A DNA stretch of 64,000 bases, taken from contig JAGBEO010000008.1 of assembly GCA_017936885.1 (NCBI GenBank), forward strand, positions 1 to 64,000. The letters run 5' to 3'. Position numbers and translations under genes: made by a program. Shown in pieces: positions 16,544 through 24,930 of the stretch (position 1 is the stretch's first letter; every line of letters starts with the position of its first letter). This DNA is from Lachnospiraceae bacterium (GTDB taxonomy: Bacteria > Bacillota > Clostridia > Lachnospirales > Lachnospiraceae). The notes under the pieces were generated by a model. The model did not search any database. It was not told the DNA's origin and saw only the letters and a list, made by a program, of their open reading frames with translations.

Positions 16544-17813
16544 ACTGACCAAAAACTGGGGACTGAAGCTCGGATCTTTTCTATTTGCGGTTGCATTATG
16601 GATTATTGTCACAAATATCAATGATCCTGTCATGCCGATTAAGGTAACGGATATTCCCGTTACAATTAAAAATAGTAATCTCATAACGGATAACGGTCAG
16701 ATATATGAGGTGCTGGATGGAACGGATGTCATAGATGTAGTTACCATACGGGCGCCCAGATCAATTATTGATTCTTTGGATAAGAGCAACGTGGTGGCTG
16801 TTGCAGATATGAATGATCTGACCAGCGTAAATACAATTGCTATCAAGCTTTCTACCAATAAATACAATGATAAGCTGGAGAGCATTAAGGGAAACATAGA
16901 CAGTGTAAAACTGAATATTGAAGATAAGGTGACGAAATCGCTTCCGCTAAAGACAAGTACTACGGGTGAAGTACGCGATGGATATATTCTGGGAGATGTT
17001 ACAACAGACCAGAATCTGGTTAAGATTTCCGGACCGGAATCAGTTATTTCCCAAGTCAGCAAGGCGGCGGTAGAAGTGGGAGTATCAGGATTTACAACCA
17101 ATATCAGCACCGATGCGGATATCCGATTGTTTGATGAGGACGGCAAAGAAATCAAATCTGCCAGTATTGATAAAAGTATCAGTAAGGTGCGTGTTAATGT
17201 AGAAATTTTGGAAGTAAAAACGGTGCCTGTTAAATATGTCGTAACAGGAATTCAGGCAGAGGGATACCGCCTGACGGGTGTTATTGAGAGTACCCGGGAT
17301 TATATCAATATCGCCGGTAAATCCAAGACCATCCAGAATATCAATGAAATTGAAATTCCTGAGAATGTTATTGATGTGACCGGTGCAAAAGAAAATGTTA
17401 CAACGCTGATTAATCTTAAGGATTATCTCCCGGATGGAGTGGTTCTTGCCGATGAGGACTTCAGCGGCAATATCAACGTAACTGTCTTTGTGGAGCCGGA
17501 GATCGAGAAAACTGTGTCGATCGACGTGGAGGATATCAGGATTACAGGCATTCCGGAAGGGTATGAAGCAGCCATAACAGAACCGGAAGAGACGTGCGAT
17601 ATCACATTGGTGGGTCTTGCCTCCGAACTGGATGCGATTGCGGTGGAAGAAATCGAGGCAACGGTTGATGTGGCTTCATGGTTTGAGTCGGAAGAAATCG
17701 AAGAGCCTGACAGAGGCAATTATTGGATTCCGATTGCGGTAAAGATTGCGGATGAATCTGTTGTCCTGCGGGATGAAGTGCAGGTACGTGTGCATATTAC
17801 CGAGGCAGAATAA
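16533..17813 (+). CDS. cdaR: YbbR-domain protein, CdaA regulator CdaR
   Basis: A 426-residue protein with one N-terminal membrane anchor (LGSFLFAVALWIIVTNI, about 11-27) and several YbbR repeats outside the membrane. The repeats are recognisable by recurring phrases such as PIKVTDIPVTI, LPLKTSTTGEVRDGYILGDV, VPVKYVVTGIQAEGYRLTGV and KTVSIDVEDIRITGIPEGYE. CdaR binds and modulates CdaA in Bacillus, Listeria and Staphylococcus. It overlaps cdaA by 11 bp and is followed by glmM, which fits translational coupling of the three-gene module. Confidence 0.9.
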   Translation: MKNRLTKNWGLKLGSFLFAVALWIIVTNINDPVMPIKVTDIPVTIKNSNLITDNGQIYEVLDGTDVIDVVTIRAPRSIIDSLDKSNVVAVADMNDLTSVNTIAIKLSTNKYNDKLESIKGNIDSVKLNIEDKVTKSLPLKTSTTGEVRDGYILGDVTTDQNLVKISGPESVISQVSKAAVEVGVSGFTTNISTDADIRLFDEDGKEIKSASIDKSISKVRVNVEILEVKTVPVKYVVTGIQAEGYRLTGVIESTRDYINIAGKSKTIQNINEIEIPENVIDVTGAKENVTTLINLKDYLPDGVVLADEDFSGNINVTVFVEPEIEKTVSIDVEDIRITGIPEGYEAAITEPEETCDITLVGLASELDAIAVEEIEATVDVASWFESEEIEEPDRGNYWIPIAVKIADESVVLRDEVQVRVHITEAE

Positions 17814-17855
17814 AACCCATATGATATGAATAAAGAGAAGGGACAGGTATTTATC

Positions 17856-19205
17856 ATGAGCAGATTATTTGGTACGGATGGCGTTCGCGGCGTCGCAAAT
17901 GAGGAATTGACACCGCAGTTGGCAATGCAGCTTGGGCAGGCAGGTGCTTATGTCCTGACAAAAGAAAATGCACATAAGCCAACGATTATGGTGGGGTGTG
18001 ATACGAGAATTTCAGGAGATATGCTGGCCAATGCTTTGATGGCAGGGGCGTGTTCCGTGGGAGCTAATGCCGTATATGTTGGGGTTGTACCCACACCGGC
18101 GGTAGCATACCTGACCAGAAAATATAAGGTGGATGCAGGTGTTGTGATTTCCGCATCCCATAATTCGGTAGAATTCAACGGTATCAAGTTCTTTGACGGC
18201 AACGGATATAAGCTTCCGGACTCTTTGGAAGATGAAATTGAAGCCTTGATCAACAGTGATATGCAGGGAGTAAAATTTCCGATCGGTACAGGCGTGGGTA
18301 AGATCAAATACCGTACGGATGCCAGAGAAGAATATATTAACCATGCAATGAAAGCCGTCAATGTGGATTTAAGGGGTATGAAGATTGTTTTGGATTGTGC
18401 GGAGGGAGCTTCCTACTATACATCCGTGGAGACTATGAAAGAGCTGGGCGCTGAGGTCGTAGCAATCCATAATAATCCTGACGGCACCAATATCAACGCG
18501 AACTGTGGTTCTACCCATATGGAAGAACTACAGGCAAGAGTGGTATATGAGAAAGCACAGGTGGGTCTTGCCTTTGACGGAGATGCCGACAGACTCTTGG
18601 CGGTAGATGAACTGGGAAATATTGTGGATGGCGACCAGATTATGGCGCTTGTCGGTAATCATATGAAGCAGCAGGGCAAACTGAATCAGGATACGATCGT
18701 GGCAACCGTTATGAGTAATCTCGGATTTTTCTTAATGGGAGAGAAGAACGGTATCCATATAGAGCAGACTAAGGTAGGCGACAGATATGTGCTGGAGAGA
18801 ATGAAAGAAATCGGCGCAAGCCTCGGCGGCGAACAGTCCGGTCACGTGATCTTTTTGGATGAGAATACGACCGGTGACGGACTGCTTAGCGCATTACATC
18901 TGCTTCAGGTAATTGTGGAGACGGGCAAACCGTTGTCTGAGCTGAAAACGATTATGGACGTTATGCCGCAGGCACTTGTGAACGCCAAGGTTCCGAATCA
19001 TAAGAAGGAAAAATATATGGATTATCCCGAGATTGCAGAGGCAATCGAGGAACTGAACAAGAAGTTTGCCGGAGAGGGACGCGTGCTCATCAGACCGTCC
19101 GGTACGGAACCTCTTGTAAGAGTTATGATTGAGGGCAAAGATCAGAAAATGATTGACGCGGAGGCTAAGAAGTTAGCAGAACTAATACAGAATATTATGT
19201 TATAA
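17856..19205 (+). CDS. glmM: phosphoglucosamine mutase GlmM
   Basis: A 449-residue alpha-D-phosphohexomutase that converts glucosamine-6-phosphate to glucosamine-1-phosphate, the route to UDP-GlcNAc and peptidoglycan. The start [13 protein letters not shown] is canonical. The phosphoserine is Ser101 in [11 protein letters not shown]. The metal loop is [11 protein letters not shown] (about 239-249), the sugar loop [10 protein letters not shown] (about 325-334), and the phosphate-binding end is [12 protein letters not shown] (about 406-417). ATG 17856 is chosen over an upstream ATG at 17826 because it matches family starts. In other Firmicutes GlmM also binds and inhibits CdaA, which fits its place after cdaA-cdaR. 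Confidence 0.95.
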   Translation: MSRLFGTDGVRGVANEELTPQLAMQLGQAGAYVLTKENAHKPTIMVGCDTRISGDMLANALMAGACSVGANAVYVGVVPTPAVAYLTRKYKVDAGVVISASHNSVEFNGIKFFDGNGYKLPDSLEDEIEALINSDMQGVKFPIGTGVGKIKYRTDAREEYINHAMKAVNVDLRGMKIVLDCAEGASYYTSVETMKELGAEVVAIHNNPDGTNINANCGSTHMEELQARVVYEKAQVGLAFDGDADRLLAVDELGNIVDGDQIMALVGNHMKQQGKLNQDTIVATVMSNLGFFLMGEKNGIHIEQTKVGDRYVLERMKEIGASLGGEQSGHVIFLDENTTGDGLLSALHLLQVIVETGKPLSELKTIMDVMPQALVNAKVPNHKKEKYMDYPEIAEAIEELNKKFAGEGRVLIRPSGTEPLVRVMIEGKDQKMIDAEAKKLAELIQNIML

Positions 19206-19208
19206 CCC

Positions 19209-19237
19209 TTGTGATACATCAGAAAAAATGTTATAGT
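19209..19237 (+). promoter_or_regulatory. candidate promoter of the HPr gene
   Basis: TTGTGA (19209-19214), a 17-bp spacer and TATAGT (19232-19237). Transcription would start near 19244, about 60 nt before the HPr ATG. This separates HPr from the cdaA-glmM operon. Confidence 0.55.
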
Positions 19238-19302
19238 TAAGAGAAGGTTGTGATTGAGGGGGATTCAAATATCAGCCAGGAATGGAATTGGAGGAAAAGG
19301 GT

Positions 19303-19566
19303 ATGGTAAGCCAAAAGGTAGTCATCAAAAACCCGACAGGGCTACATCTAAGACCGGCAGGCATCCTATGTAAGGAAGCAATGCAGTTCAAATCATTAAT
19401 AACATTTACATTCAGAGAGAATACAGCGAATGCGAAGAGTGTTCTAAGTGTGCTGGGTGCATGTGTTAAGTGTGGAGACGAGGTCGAGTTTGTATGTGAT
19501 GGCGAAGACGAGGAAGAGGCACTTAAGGCATTGATCAGTGCGATAGAGAATGGACTCGGAGAATAA
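19303..19566 (+). CDS. ptsH: HPr-family phosphocarrier protein
   Basis: An 87-residue HPr, the small phosphate carrier between Enzyme I and the sugar-specific EII proteins. The active histidine is in NPTGLHLRPAGILCKEA (near residue 15). The regulatory serine, phosphorylated by HPr kinase in Firmicutes, is in the NAKSVLSVLGACVKCGDEV region (near residue 46). Both sites being present argues for HPr rather than Crh. ATG 19303 follows GGAGGA (19290-19295) by 7 nt, and an upstream ATG at 19282 lacks such a site. A strong terminator follows, so the gene is monocistronic. Confidence 0.88.
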   Translation: MVSQKVVIKNPTGLHLRPAGILCKEAMQFKSLITFTFRENTANAKSVLSVLGACVKCGDEVEFVCDGEDEEEALKALISAIENGLGE

Positions 19567-19576
19567 AGTAATTGTT

Positions 19577-19603
19577 AAGCCTGTTGTATTCAACAGGCTT
19601 TTT
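19577..19603 (+). terminator. rho-independent terminator of the HPr gene
   Basis: A perfect 10-bp stem, AAGCCTGTTG (19577-19586) with CAACAGGCTT (19591-19600), a TATT loop and a TTTTT tract. It lies 10 bp after the HPr stop. Confidence 0.9.
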
Positions 19604-19651
19604 CTTATGTAAGAGAGTCAAACGGATAAGGGATTAATAGGAGGAATTAAC

Positions 19652-21331
19652 ATGTTAAACTACAAACGGTATCGTAAAAATCCGGTGATTGAGTATCCGG
19701 AAAGAGAATGGCCTAATAAGGAGATTGAGAAAGCGCCGATATGGTGTAGTGTAGATCTGCGTGACGGTAATCAGGCATTGATAGATCCGATGATCGTGTC
19801 AGAGAAGATTGAGTTTTTTAATTATCTGATCAAACTGGGATTTAAGGAGATTGAGATCGGTTTTCCGGCAGCCAGCCAGATTGAATTTGATTTTCTGCGT
19901 CAGTTGATAGACCGAAAGCTGATTCCGGATGATGTGGTGGTTCAGGTGCTGACACAGTGCCGTGAAGAGCTGGTGGAGAGAACTTTTGAATCTATTCAGG
20001 GATGTAAGCAGGCAATTGTGCATATATATAATTCTACTTCGACGTTACAGCGGGATGTAGTATTTAACATGGACAGGGAGCAGATCATCAATATCGCCGT
20101 AGAAGGTACGAAGATGGTTAAGAGATATGCGAAAGAATTCCCCGGCAAGATCATTTTGGAATATTCGCCGGAGAGCTTTACAGGCACGGAACTTGATTTT
20201 GCATTGGATATTTGTACCGCGGTACAGGAGGAATGGGGACCGACGAAAGAGAATCCTATGATAATCAATCTGCCGTCCACGGTGGAGATGAATACACCGA
20301 ATGTATATGCGGATCAGATTGAGTGGATGAACAAACATTTCAAAAACAGAGAAAGCATTATTCTGAGTGTACATCCCCATAATGACAGAGGAACCGGTGT
20401 GGCAAGTGCGGAGCTGGCATTGCTTGCGGGTGCTGACCGTGTGGAGGGTACTTTGTTCGGCAATGGTGAGAGAACCGGTAATGTAGACATCTTGAATATT
20501 GCATACAATATGTTCTCCCAGGGGATTGATCCGAAGCTGGCGATCGAACATGTCAATGAGAGTATTGAGATCTACGAGAGATGCTGTAAGATTCCGATTC
20601 ATCCAAGACATCCGTATGCAGGTAAATTAGTGTTCACCGCTTTCTCCGGTTCTCATCAGGATGCAATCAATAAAGGTGTGAAGGCAATGAAGGAACGCGG
20701 AAGCGAGATCTGGCAGGTACCTTATCTGCCCATCGACCCGGCGGATATCGGAAGAGAGTACGAACCGATTGTGCGTATCAATTCACAGTCCGGCAAGGGT
20801 GGTGTAGCCTTTATTATGGATACCTATTTCGGGTTCAAGCTTCCTAAGGGAATGCATAAAGAGTTTGCCAATGTTATCCAGAAGGTTTCCGAGAAGCAGG
20901 GCGAGGTATCACCGGATCAGATTATGGAAAACTTCAGAGAGCAATATCTGGACAAGAAGGAACCGATTCATTTCCGCAAACTGCGTGTGGATGACTTGAG
21001 CGGAGAGACAAAATCACAGTTCGATACCGGAGTCACCGTTGTCTATACCGATGCCGGTGTGGAGAAATCCTTCGAGGCAGTAGGCAACGGTCCTATTGAT
21101 GCGGTAAAACGCGGCTTGCAGGAAGCATTGGATATCGATATTAAGATTTTGGATTATGAAGAGCATGCATTACAGAGCGGTTCCAACTCTCAGGCGGCTG
21201 CTTATATTCATCTGCTGGATGTGGAGAGCGGAAGTGTAACCTACGGCGTAGGCGTAAGCTCTAATATTACCCGTGCTTCCGTGAGAGCAATTTTCTCAGC
21301 GGTTAACCGTTTGGGACTGGGTAAGAAGTAA
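19652..21331 (+). CDS. leuA: 2-isopropylmalate synthase
   Basis: A 559-residue enzyme of the long LeuA type, which condenses 2-oxoisovalerate with acetyl-CoA as the first committed step of leucine synthesis. The TIM-barrel begins around CSVDLRDGNQALIDPM (about 32-47) and contains LSVHPHNDRGTGVASAEL (about 238-255) and VEGTLFGNGERTGNVDI (about 266-282), which hold the metal-binding residues. The last 130 or so residues form the regulatory LeuA dimer domain (QSGSNSQAAAYIHLLDVESG). GGAGG at about 19640 precedes ATG 19652. No leuBCD genes and no T-box leader are visible next to it. Confidence 0.93.
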   Translation: MLNYKRYRKNPVIEYPEREWPNKEIEKAPIWCSVDLRDGNQALIDPMIVSEKIEFFNYLIKLGFKEIEIGFPAASQIEFDFLRQLIDRKLIPDDVVVQVLTQCREELVERTFESIQGCKQAIVHIYNSTSTLQRDVVFNMDREQIINIAVEGTKMVKRYAKEFPGKIILEYSPESFTGTELDFALDICTAVQEEWGPTKENPMIINLPSTVEMNTPNVYADQIEWMNKHFKNRESIILSVHPHNDRGTGVASAELALLAGADRVEGTLFGNGERTGNVDILNIAYNMFSQGIDPKLAIEHVNESIEIYERCCKIPIHPRHPYAGKLVFTAFSGSHQDAINKGVKAMKERGSEIWQVPYLPIDPADIGREYEPIVRINSQSGKGGVAFIMDTYFGFKLPKGMHKEFANVIQKVSEKQGEVSPDQIMENFREQYLDKKEPIHFRKLRVDDLSGETKSQFDTGVTVVYTDAGVEKSFEAVGNGPIDAVKRGLQEALDIDIKILDYEEHALQSGSNSQAAAYIHLLDVESGSVTYGVGVSSNITRASVRAIFSAVNRLGLGKK

Positions 21332-21377
21332 ACGCCGTTGTCTATTGTAAAAGATCAAGCGTAAGGAGGAAGAATAT

Positions 21378-22091
21378 ATGGAACCATTAGAACAGCTCCG
21401 TACATGGGTGAAAGAAAGTGATAATATAGTATTCTTCGGCGGCGCCGGAGTTTCTACCGAGAGCGGCATACCGGATTTCAGAAGTGTGGACGGTCTGTAT
21501 CATCAGCAGTATGACTATCCTCCGGAGACAATCTTAAGCCATACCTTTTACAGAAGAATGCCGGAGGAATTCTATCGGTTTTACCGCGCTAAAATGCTGT
21601 GTCTGGATGCGAAGCCTAATGCGGCGCACTTAAAGCTTGCGCAGTGGGAGCGGGAAGGCAAATTAAAAGCGGTAGTGACACAGAATATTGACGGACTGCA
21701 TCAGGCGGCGGGAAGCAAGGTTGTGTTGGAACTGCACGGTTCCGTGTTGCGCAATTACTGTGAAAGCTGCGGTAAGTTTTATGATGCACAGTTTATCCTG
21801 CATTCGGAGGGAGTACCGGCCTGCGAATGCGGAGGCAGCATTAAGCCTGATGTGGTGCTCTATGAAGAAGGTCTGAATCAGAAGACGTTGACGGATGCTG
21901 TGCGCTATATCAGTGAGGCGGACGTACTGATCGTGGGAGGTACATCACTGGCGGTGTATCCGGCGGCCGGTCTTTTAGATTATTATCATGGCAGCAAGCT
22001 GGTATTGGTCAATAAGACACCTACATCGAGAGACTCCGTGGCTGACCTGATTGTACAGGGAAGCATCGGCGAGATTTTCTCGCAGTTGTAA
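21378..22091 (+). CDS. cobB: NAD-dependent protein deacylase (sirtuin)
   Basis: A 237-residue sirtuin that removes acyl groups from lysines using NAD. Conserved parts are GGAGVSTESGIPDFRS (about 22-37), TQNIDGLHQAAGS (about 103-115), ELHGSVLRNYCESCGKFY with a zinc site made of two CxxC-like pairs (CESC and CECG), KPDVVLYEEGL, and GTSLAVYPAAGL. AAGGAGGA precedes ATG 21378 closely. The gene is followed by a DUF951 gene and the rpsF operon. The symbol cobB is by family. Confidence 0.9.
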   Translation: MEPLEQLRTWVKESDNIVFFGGAGVSTESGIPDFRSVDGLYHQQYDYPPETILSHTFYRRMPEEFYRFYRAKMLCLDAKPNAAHLKLAQWEREGKLKAVVTQNIDGLHQAAGSKVVLELHGSVLRNYCESCGKFYDAQFILHSEGVPACECGGSIKPDVVLYEEGLNQKTLTDAVRYISEADVLIVGGTSLAVYPAAGLLDYYHGSKLVLVNKTPTSRDSVADLIVQGSIGEIFSQL

Positions 22092-22162
22092 GACACAGGA
22101 GATATACGCTGCTTGCGGGAGGCTGGTCTATTTATAGAATTCAGAATGAAATGGGAGAAGAT

Positions 22163-22354
22163 ATGGATATTCAAGTCGGCGATATTTTAAAACTGAAAAA
22201 ACAGCATCCCTGTGGTTCCAAAGAGTGGGAGGTGCTGCGTATCGGAGCAGATTTCCGTTTGAAATGCTGCGGTTGCGGACATCAGATTATGATTGCGAGA
22301 AGACAGGCGGAGAAAAATGTGAAAGAGATCATTCCGGCACAGTCAGAATCCTGA
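22163..22354 (+). CDS. DUF951 family small protein
   Basis: A 63-residue basic protein. Features are VGDILKLKKQHPCGSKEWEV and RLKCCGCGHQIMIARR, with one Cys in HPCG and the CCGCGH cluster that could hold a metal. This matches the DUF951 family, common in Firmicutes and often just upstream of rpsF or near ychF. The function is unknown, and a nucleic-acid related role is only a guess from charge and gene context. ATG 22163 is chosen because GGGAG (22153-22157) is 5 nt upstream. Confidence 0.8.
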   Translation: MDIQVGDILKLKKQHPCGSKEWEVLRIGADFRLKCCGCGHQIMIARRQAEKNVKEIIPAQSES

Positions 22355-22451
22355 TTTCTCAATATAGGAAGATTTCATTATTTATTTTCTCATGATTTTT
22401 TTCGGAAAATTACTTGCGATTTGCGAATACCTATGTTATCATAAGTATTCG

Positions 22452-22534
22452 TGATATACTAAATTGACTAACAGTCAAACATCCTTGCTCCTTCATACAG
22501 AAAGGGGCCAGAGACCAAAAGGAGGTAACGAAGC
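22452..22534 (+). promoter_or_regulatory. promoter and leader of the rpsF-ssb-rpsR operon
   Basis: TGATATACT (22452-22460) is an extended -10, so transcription would begin near 22467. The leader contains a stem GCTCCTT (22487-22493) with AAGGGGC (22502-22508) just before the AGGAGG ribosome binding site. In many bacteria an rpsF leader hairpin is bound by the S6-S18 pair for feedback. Whether this stem is that element is not certain. Confidence 0.45.
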
Positions 22535-22825
22535 ATGAACAAATATGAATTAGCCGTTGTTGTTAGTGCAAAGATCGAAGATGACGAAAGAGCTGCGACT
22601 TTAGAGAAAGCAAAAGCTTTAGTAGAAAGATTCGGTGGAAAGATTACAAATGTTGACGACTGGGGTAAGAGAAGATTAGCTTATGAAGTACAGAAGATGA
22701 AAGAAGCTTTCTACTACTTCATCCAGTTCGAAGCAGAGAGTAATGTTCCGGGCGAAATCGAAAGCCGTATCCGCATTATGGACAATGTCATCAGATACCT
22801 GTGCGTTAGACAAGACGAGAAATAG
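22535..22825 (+). CDS. rpsF: 30S ribosomal protein S6
   Basis: A 96-residue S6 protein of normal length. Typical segments are NKYELAVVVSAKIEDDERAA at the start, DDWGKRRLAYEVQKMKEAFYY (about 42-62) and IMDNVIRYLCVRQDEK at the end. S6 binds S18 on the platform of the small ribosomal subunit. It heads the common rpsF-ssb-rpsR operon, with 12 bp before ssb. Confidence 0.96.
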   Translation: MNKYELAVVVSAKIEDDERAATLEKAKALVERFGGKITNVDDWGKRRLAYEVQKMKEAFYYFIQFEAESNVPGEIESRIRIMDNVIRYLCVRQDEK

Positions 22826-22837
22826 AAAGAGGTATTT

Positions 22838-23278
22838 ATGAACAAAGTAATACTTATGGGGCGTTTGACCAGAGATCCCGAAGTAAGGTATTCTCAGGGG
22901 GAGAACGCTACGGCAGTAGCCAGGTATACACTGGCTGTAGATCGTAGATTTAATCGTAATAATGACGAACAGACAGCAGACTTTATCAACTGTGTTGCTT
23001 TTGGCAGAGCAGGTGAGTTTGCTGAGAGATATTTCCACAAGGGAACGAAGATTGCTGTGACCGGACGTATCCAGACAGGCAGCTATACCAATAAGGATGG
23101 CGTCAGGGTATACACAACAGATATCGTAGTGGAAGAGCAGGAATTTGCCGAGAGCAAGAATGCATCCGGTAACAGCGAGGGTGGATATACCCCTGCGGGA
23201 AGACCTGAGCCGGCAGCAGCCGGAGACGGCTTCATGAATATTCCTGACGGAATCGACGAGGAACTGCCGTTCAACTAA
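22838..23278 (+). CDS. ssb: single-stranded DNA-binding protein
   Basis: A 146-residue SSB with the N-terminal OB fold ([53 protein letters not shown], about 1-105). A glycine/proline/alanine-rich linker leads to the acidic tip [10 protein letters not shown] that recruits repair and replication partners. It sits between rpsF and rpsR, the classic order, and is the housekeeping SSB of this genome. Confidence 0.95.
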   Translation: MNKVILMGRLTRDPEVRYSQGENATAVARYTLAVDRRFNRNNDEQTADFINCVAFGRAGEFAERYFHKGTKIAVTGRIQTGSYTNKDGVRVYTTDIVVEEQEFAESKNASGNSEGGYTPAGRPEPAAAGDGFMNIPDGIDEELPFN

Positions 23279-23283
23279 TAGCA

Positions 23284-23295
23284 GCTTGCGCAAGC
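23284..23295. other. perfect 12-bp palindrome between ssb and rpsR
   Basis: GCTTGCGCAAGC is fully self-complementary and lies just before the rpsR ribosome binding site. It could form a short hairpin or a protein site, or be incidental. Confidence 0.35.
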
Positions 23296-23318
23296 AAAGT
23301 TTAGAAGGAGGCAAAACC

Positions 23319-23579
23319 ATGGCATTTAATAAAACAGATAAGCCGGATTTCCCTAAGAAAAAGGGTGGAATGCGCAGAAGAAAAAAAGTATGCGTATTCT
23401 GTGGTAAAGATAACGTAATTGATTACAAAGATACAAACAAACTGAAAAGATATGTATCTGAGAGAGGTAAGATTCTTCCCAGAAGAATTACCGGTAACTG
23501 CGCTAAGCATCAGAGAGCTCTTACAGTAGCTATCAAACGTGCAAGACACGTAGCTTTGATGCCTTACGTTCAGGACTAA
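23319..23579 (+). CDS. rpsR: 30S ribosomal protein S18
   Basis: An 86-residue S18. It contains the conserved core [20 protein letters not shown] and [20 protein letters not shown], ending with [12 protein letters not shown]. The N-terminal CVFCG pair plus Cys and His in NCAKH make a zinc-type (C+) version. The start is at 23319, where AAGGAGG (23305-23311) is 7 nt upstream. A strong terminator follows. Confidence 0.95.
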   Translation: MAFNKTDKPDFPKKKGGMRRRKKVCVFCGKDNVIDYKDTNKLKRYVSERGKILPRRITGNCAKHQRALTVAIKRARHVALMPYVQD

Positions 23580-23591
23580 TTGACACATGTA

Positions 23592-23622
23592 AGCCCCGAC
23601 TGCGGATGCGGCCGGGGTTTTT
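23592..23622 (+). terminator. terminator of the rpsF-ssb-rpsR operon
   Basis: AGCCCCGACTGC pairs with GCGGCCGGGGTT (one mismatch, two wobbles) around a GGAT loop, followed by TTTTTC. It lies 12 bp after the rpsR stop. Confidence 0.85.
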
Positions 23623-23722
23623 CGTATGTCCGGCGGCAGATGTTCGTCTGGCTATTTTGGTGAAAATATGATAGACTGTGTGCATCACATAGTATTTCTT
23701 AAAGAAAGGCCTGGTTATTAAA

Positions 23723-24907
23723 ATGAATCATTTTATTTATGAGACACCTACCAAGGTGTATTTTGGTAAAGATGAAGAACAGAAGGTTGGAAAGATCATC
23801 AGTGAATACGGTGCCACAAAGGTATTGATTCACTATGGCGGTAAATCTGCAAAGGAAAGCGGGTTATTGGACCGGGTAAAAGGTTATCTTGCGGCAGAAA
23901 AAATTGAATTCGTAGAACTGGGGGGCGTCGTGGCTAACCCGGAGCTTAAGCTTGTTCGGGAGGGGATCGCACTGTGTCAGAAAGAAGGCGTTGACTTTAT
24001 TCTGGCTGTGGGCGGCGGTTCTGTGCTGGATTCTTCCAAGGCGATAGCGAACGGTGTGGCAAATCCTGATGTTGATGTGTGGGATTTTTCTCTTGGGAAA
24101 GCAGCCCCGGAGAAAACATTGCCGAAGGGAGCCATCCTGACACTTGCCGCAGCAGGTTCTGAAATGTCCAATTCCTGCGTGATTACGGATACAGAGACAG
24201 GGAGCAAGCGGGGATACGGCAGTCCCTGCAACAGAATGAATTTTGCCATTGAGAACCCGGAGCTGACTTATACTGTGAATGCTTATCAGACAGCCTGCGG
24301 AGCGGTGGATATTGCCATGCATACGATAGAACGGTATTTTTGTCCAGGGGAAGATACGTATCTGACAGATGCGATTGCAGAGGCGGTAATCAAAAGTACT
24401 ATGAAAGCCGGTGCGGACTGCATTGCTGATCCGAGAGATTACACGGCAAGAGCAAACATGATGTGGGCGTCTTCTCTGGCGCACAACGGATTGACCCAGT
24501 GCGGCAGAAGTTTTCTCCTTGCGGTGCATCAGTTTGAACATGAAGTATCCGGTATGTATCCGCAGGTTGCCCACGGTGCAGGGCTGGCAGCATTATGGTG
24601 CAGTTGGGCCAGATATGTATACAAAGCGAATATGCCGCGTTTCTTACAGTATGCTCACAATGTCTGGAATCTGGATATTGATTTCGAACACCCTGAGAGC
24701 ACTGTATTGAAGGCTATTGAGCTGCAGGAGAAATATTATCGATCTATCGGTATGCCGACGAATCTGAAAGAACTGGGCGTGCAGGCAGAGGATCTGGAAG
24801 TGCTTGCCTTACAGTGCAGCCGCGGTAAGACAAGGACGCTGGATGGTTATAAGAAGCTTGGTTATGATGAAATGCTGGATATTTATAAAATGGCATACGA
24901 GGCATAG
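23723..24907 (+). CDS. iron-containing alcohol dehydrogenase (butanol dehydrogenase type)
   Basis: A 394-residue group III iron alcohol dehydrogenase similar to BdhA/YugJ. The nucleotide site shows LAVGGGSVLDSSKAIA (about 93-108). The iron site is formed by CGAVDIAMHTIERYF (Asp and His near 194-198), AVHQFEHEVSG (His near 267) and VAHGAGLAALW (His near 281). Such enzymes reduce aldehydes to alcohols with NAD(P)H, disposing of reductant in fermentation. It is followed after 23 bp by the CotH-like gene. The cofactor preference cannot be told. Confidence 0.88.
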   Translation: MNHFIYETPTKVYFGKDEEQKVGKIISEYGATKVLIHYGGKSAKESGLLDRVKGYLAAEKIEFVELGGVVANPELKLVREGIALCQKEGVDFILAVGGGSVLDSSKAIANGVANPDVDVWDFSLGKAAPEKTLPKGAILTLAAAGSEMSNSCVITDTETGSKRGYGSPCNRMNFAIENPELTYTVNAYQTACGAVDIAMHTIERYFCPGEDTYLTDAIAEAVIKSTMKAGADCIADPRDYTARANMMWASSLAHNGLTQCGRSFLLAVHQFEHEVSGMYPQVAHGAGLAALWCSWARYVYKANMPRFLQYAHNVWNLDIDFEHPESTVLKAIELQEKYYRSIGMPTNLKELGVQAEDLEVLALQCSRGKTRTLDGYKKLGYDEMLDIYKMAYEA

Positions 24908-24930
24908 AAAATCGGTTTGAGGAAGGATGT

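Noticed and set aside
19604-19651. T-box or leucine attenuator before leuA
   Set aside because: Only about 48 bp separate the HPr terminator from leuA, too short for a T-box, and no leucine-codon leader peptide is visible.
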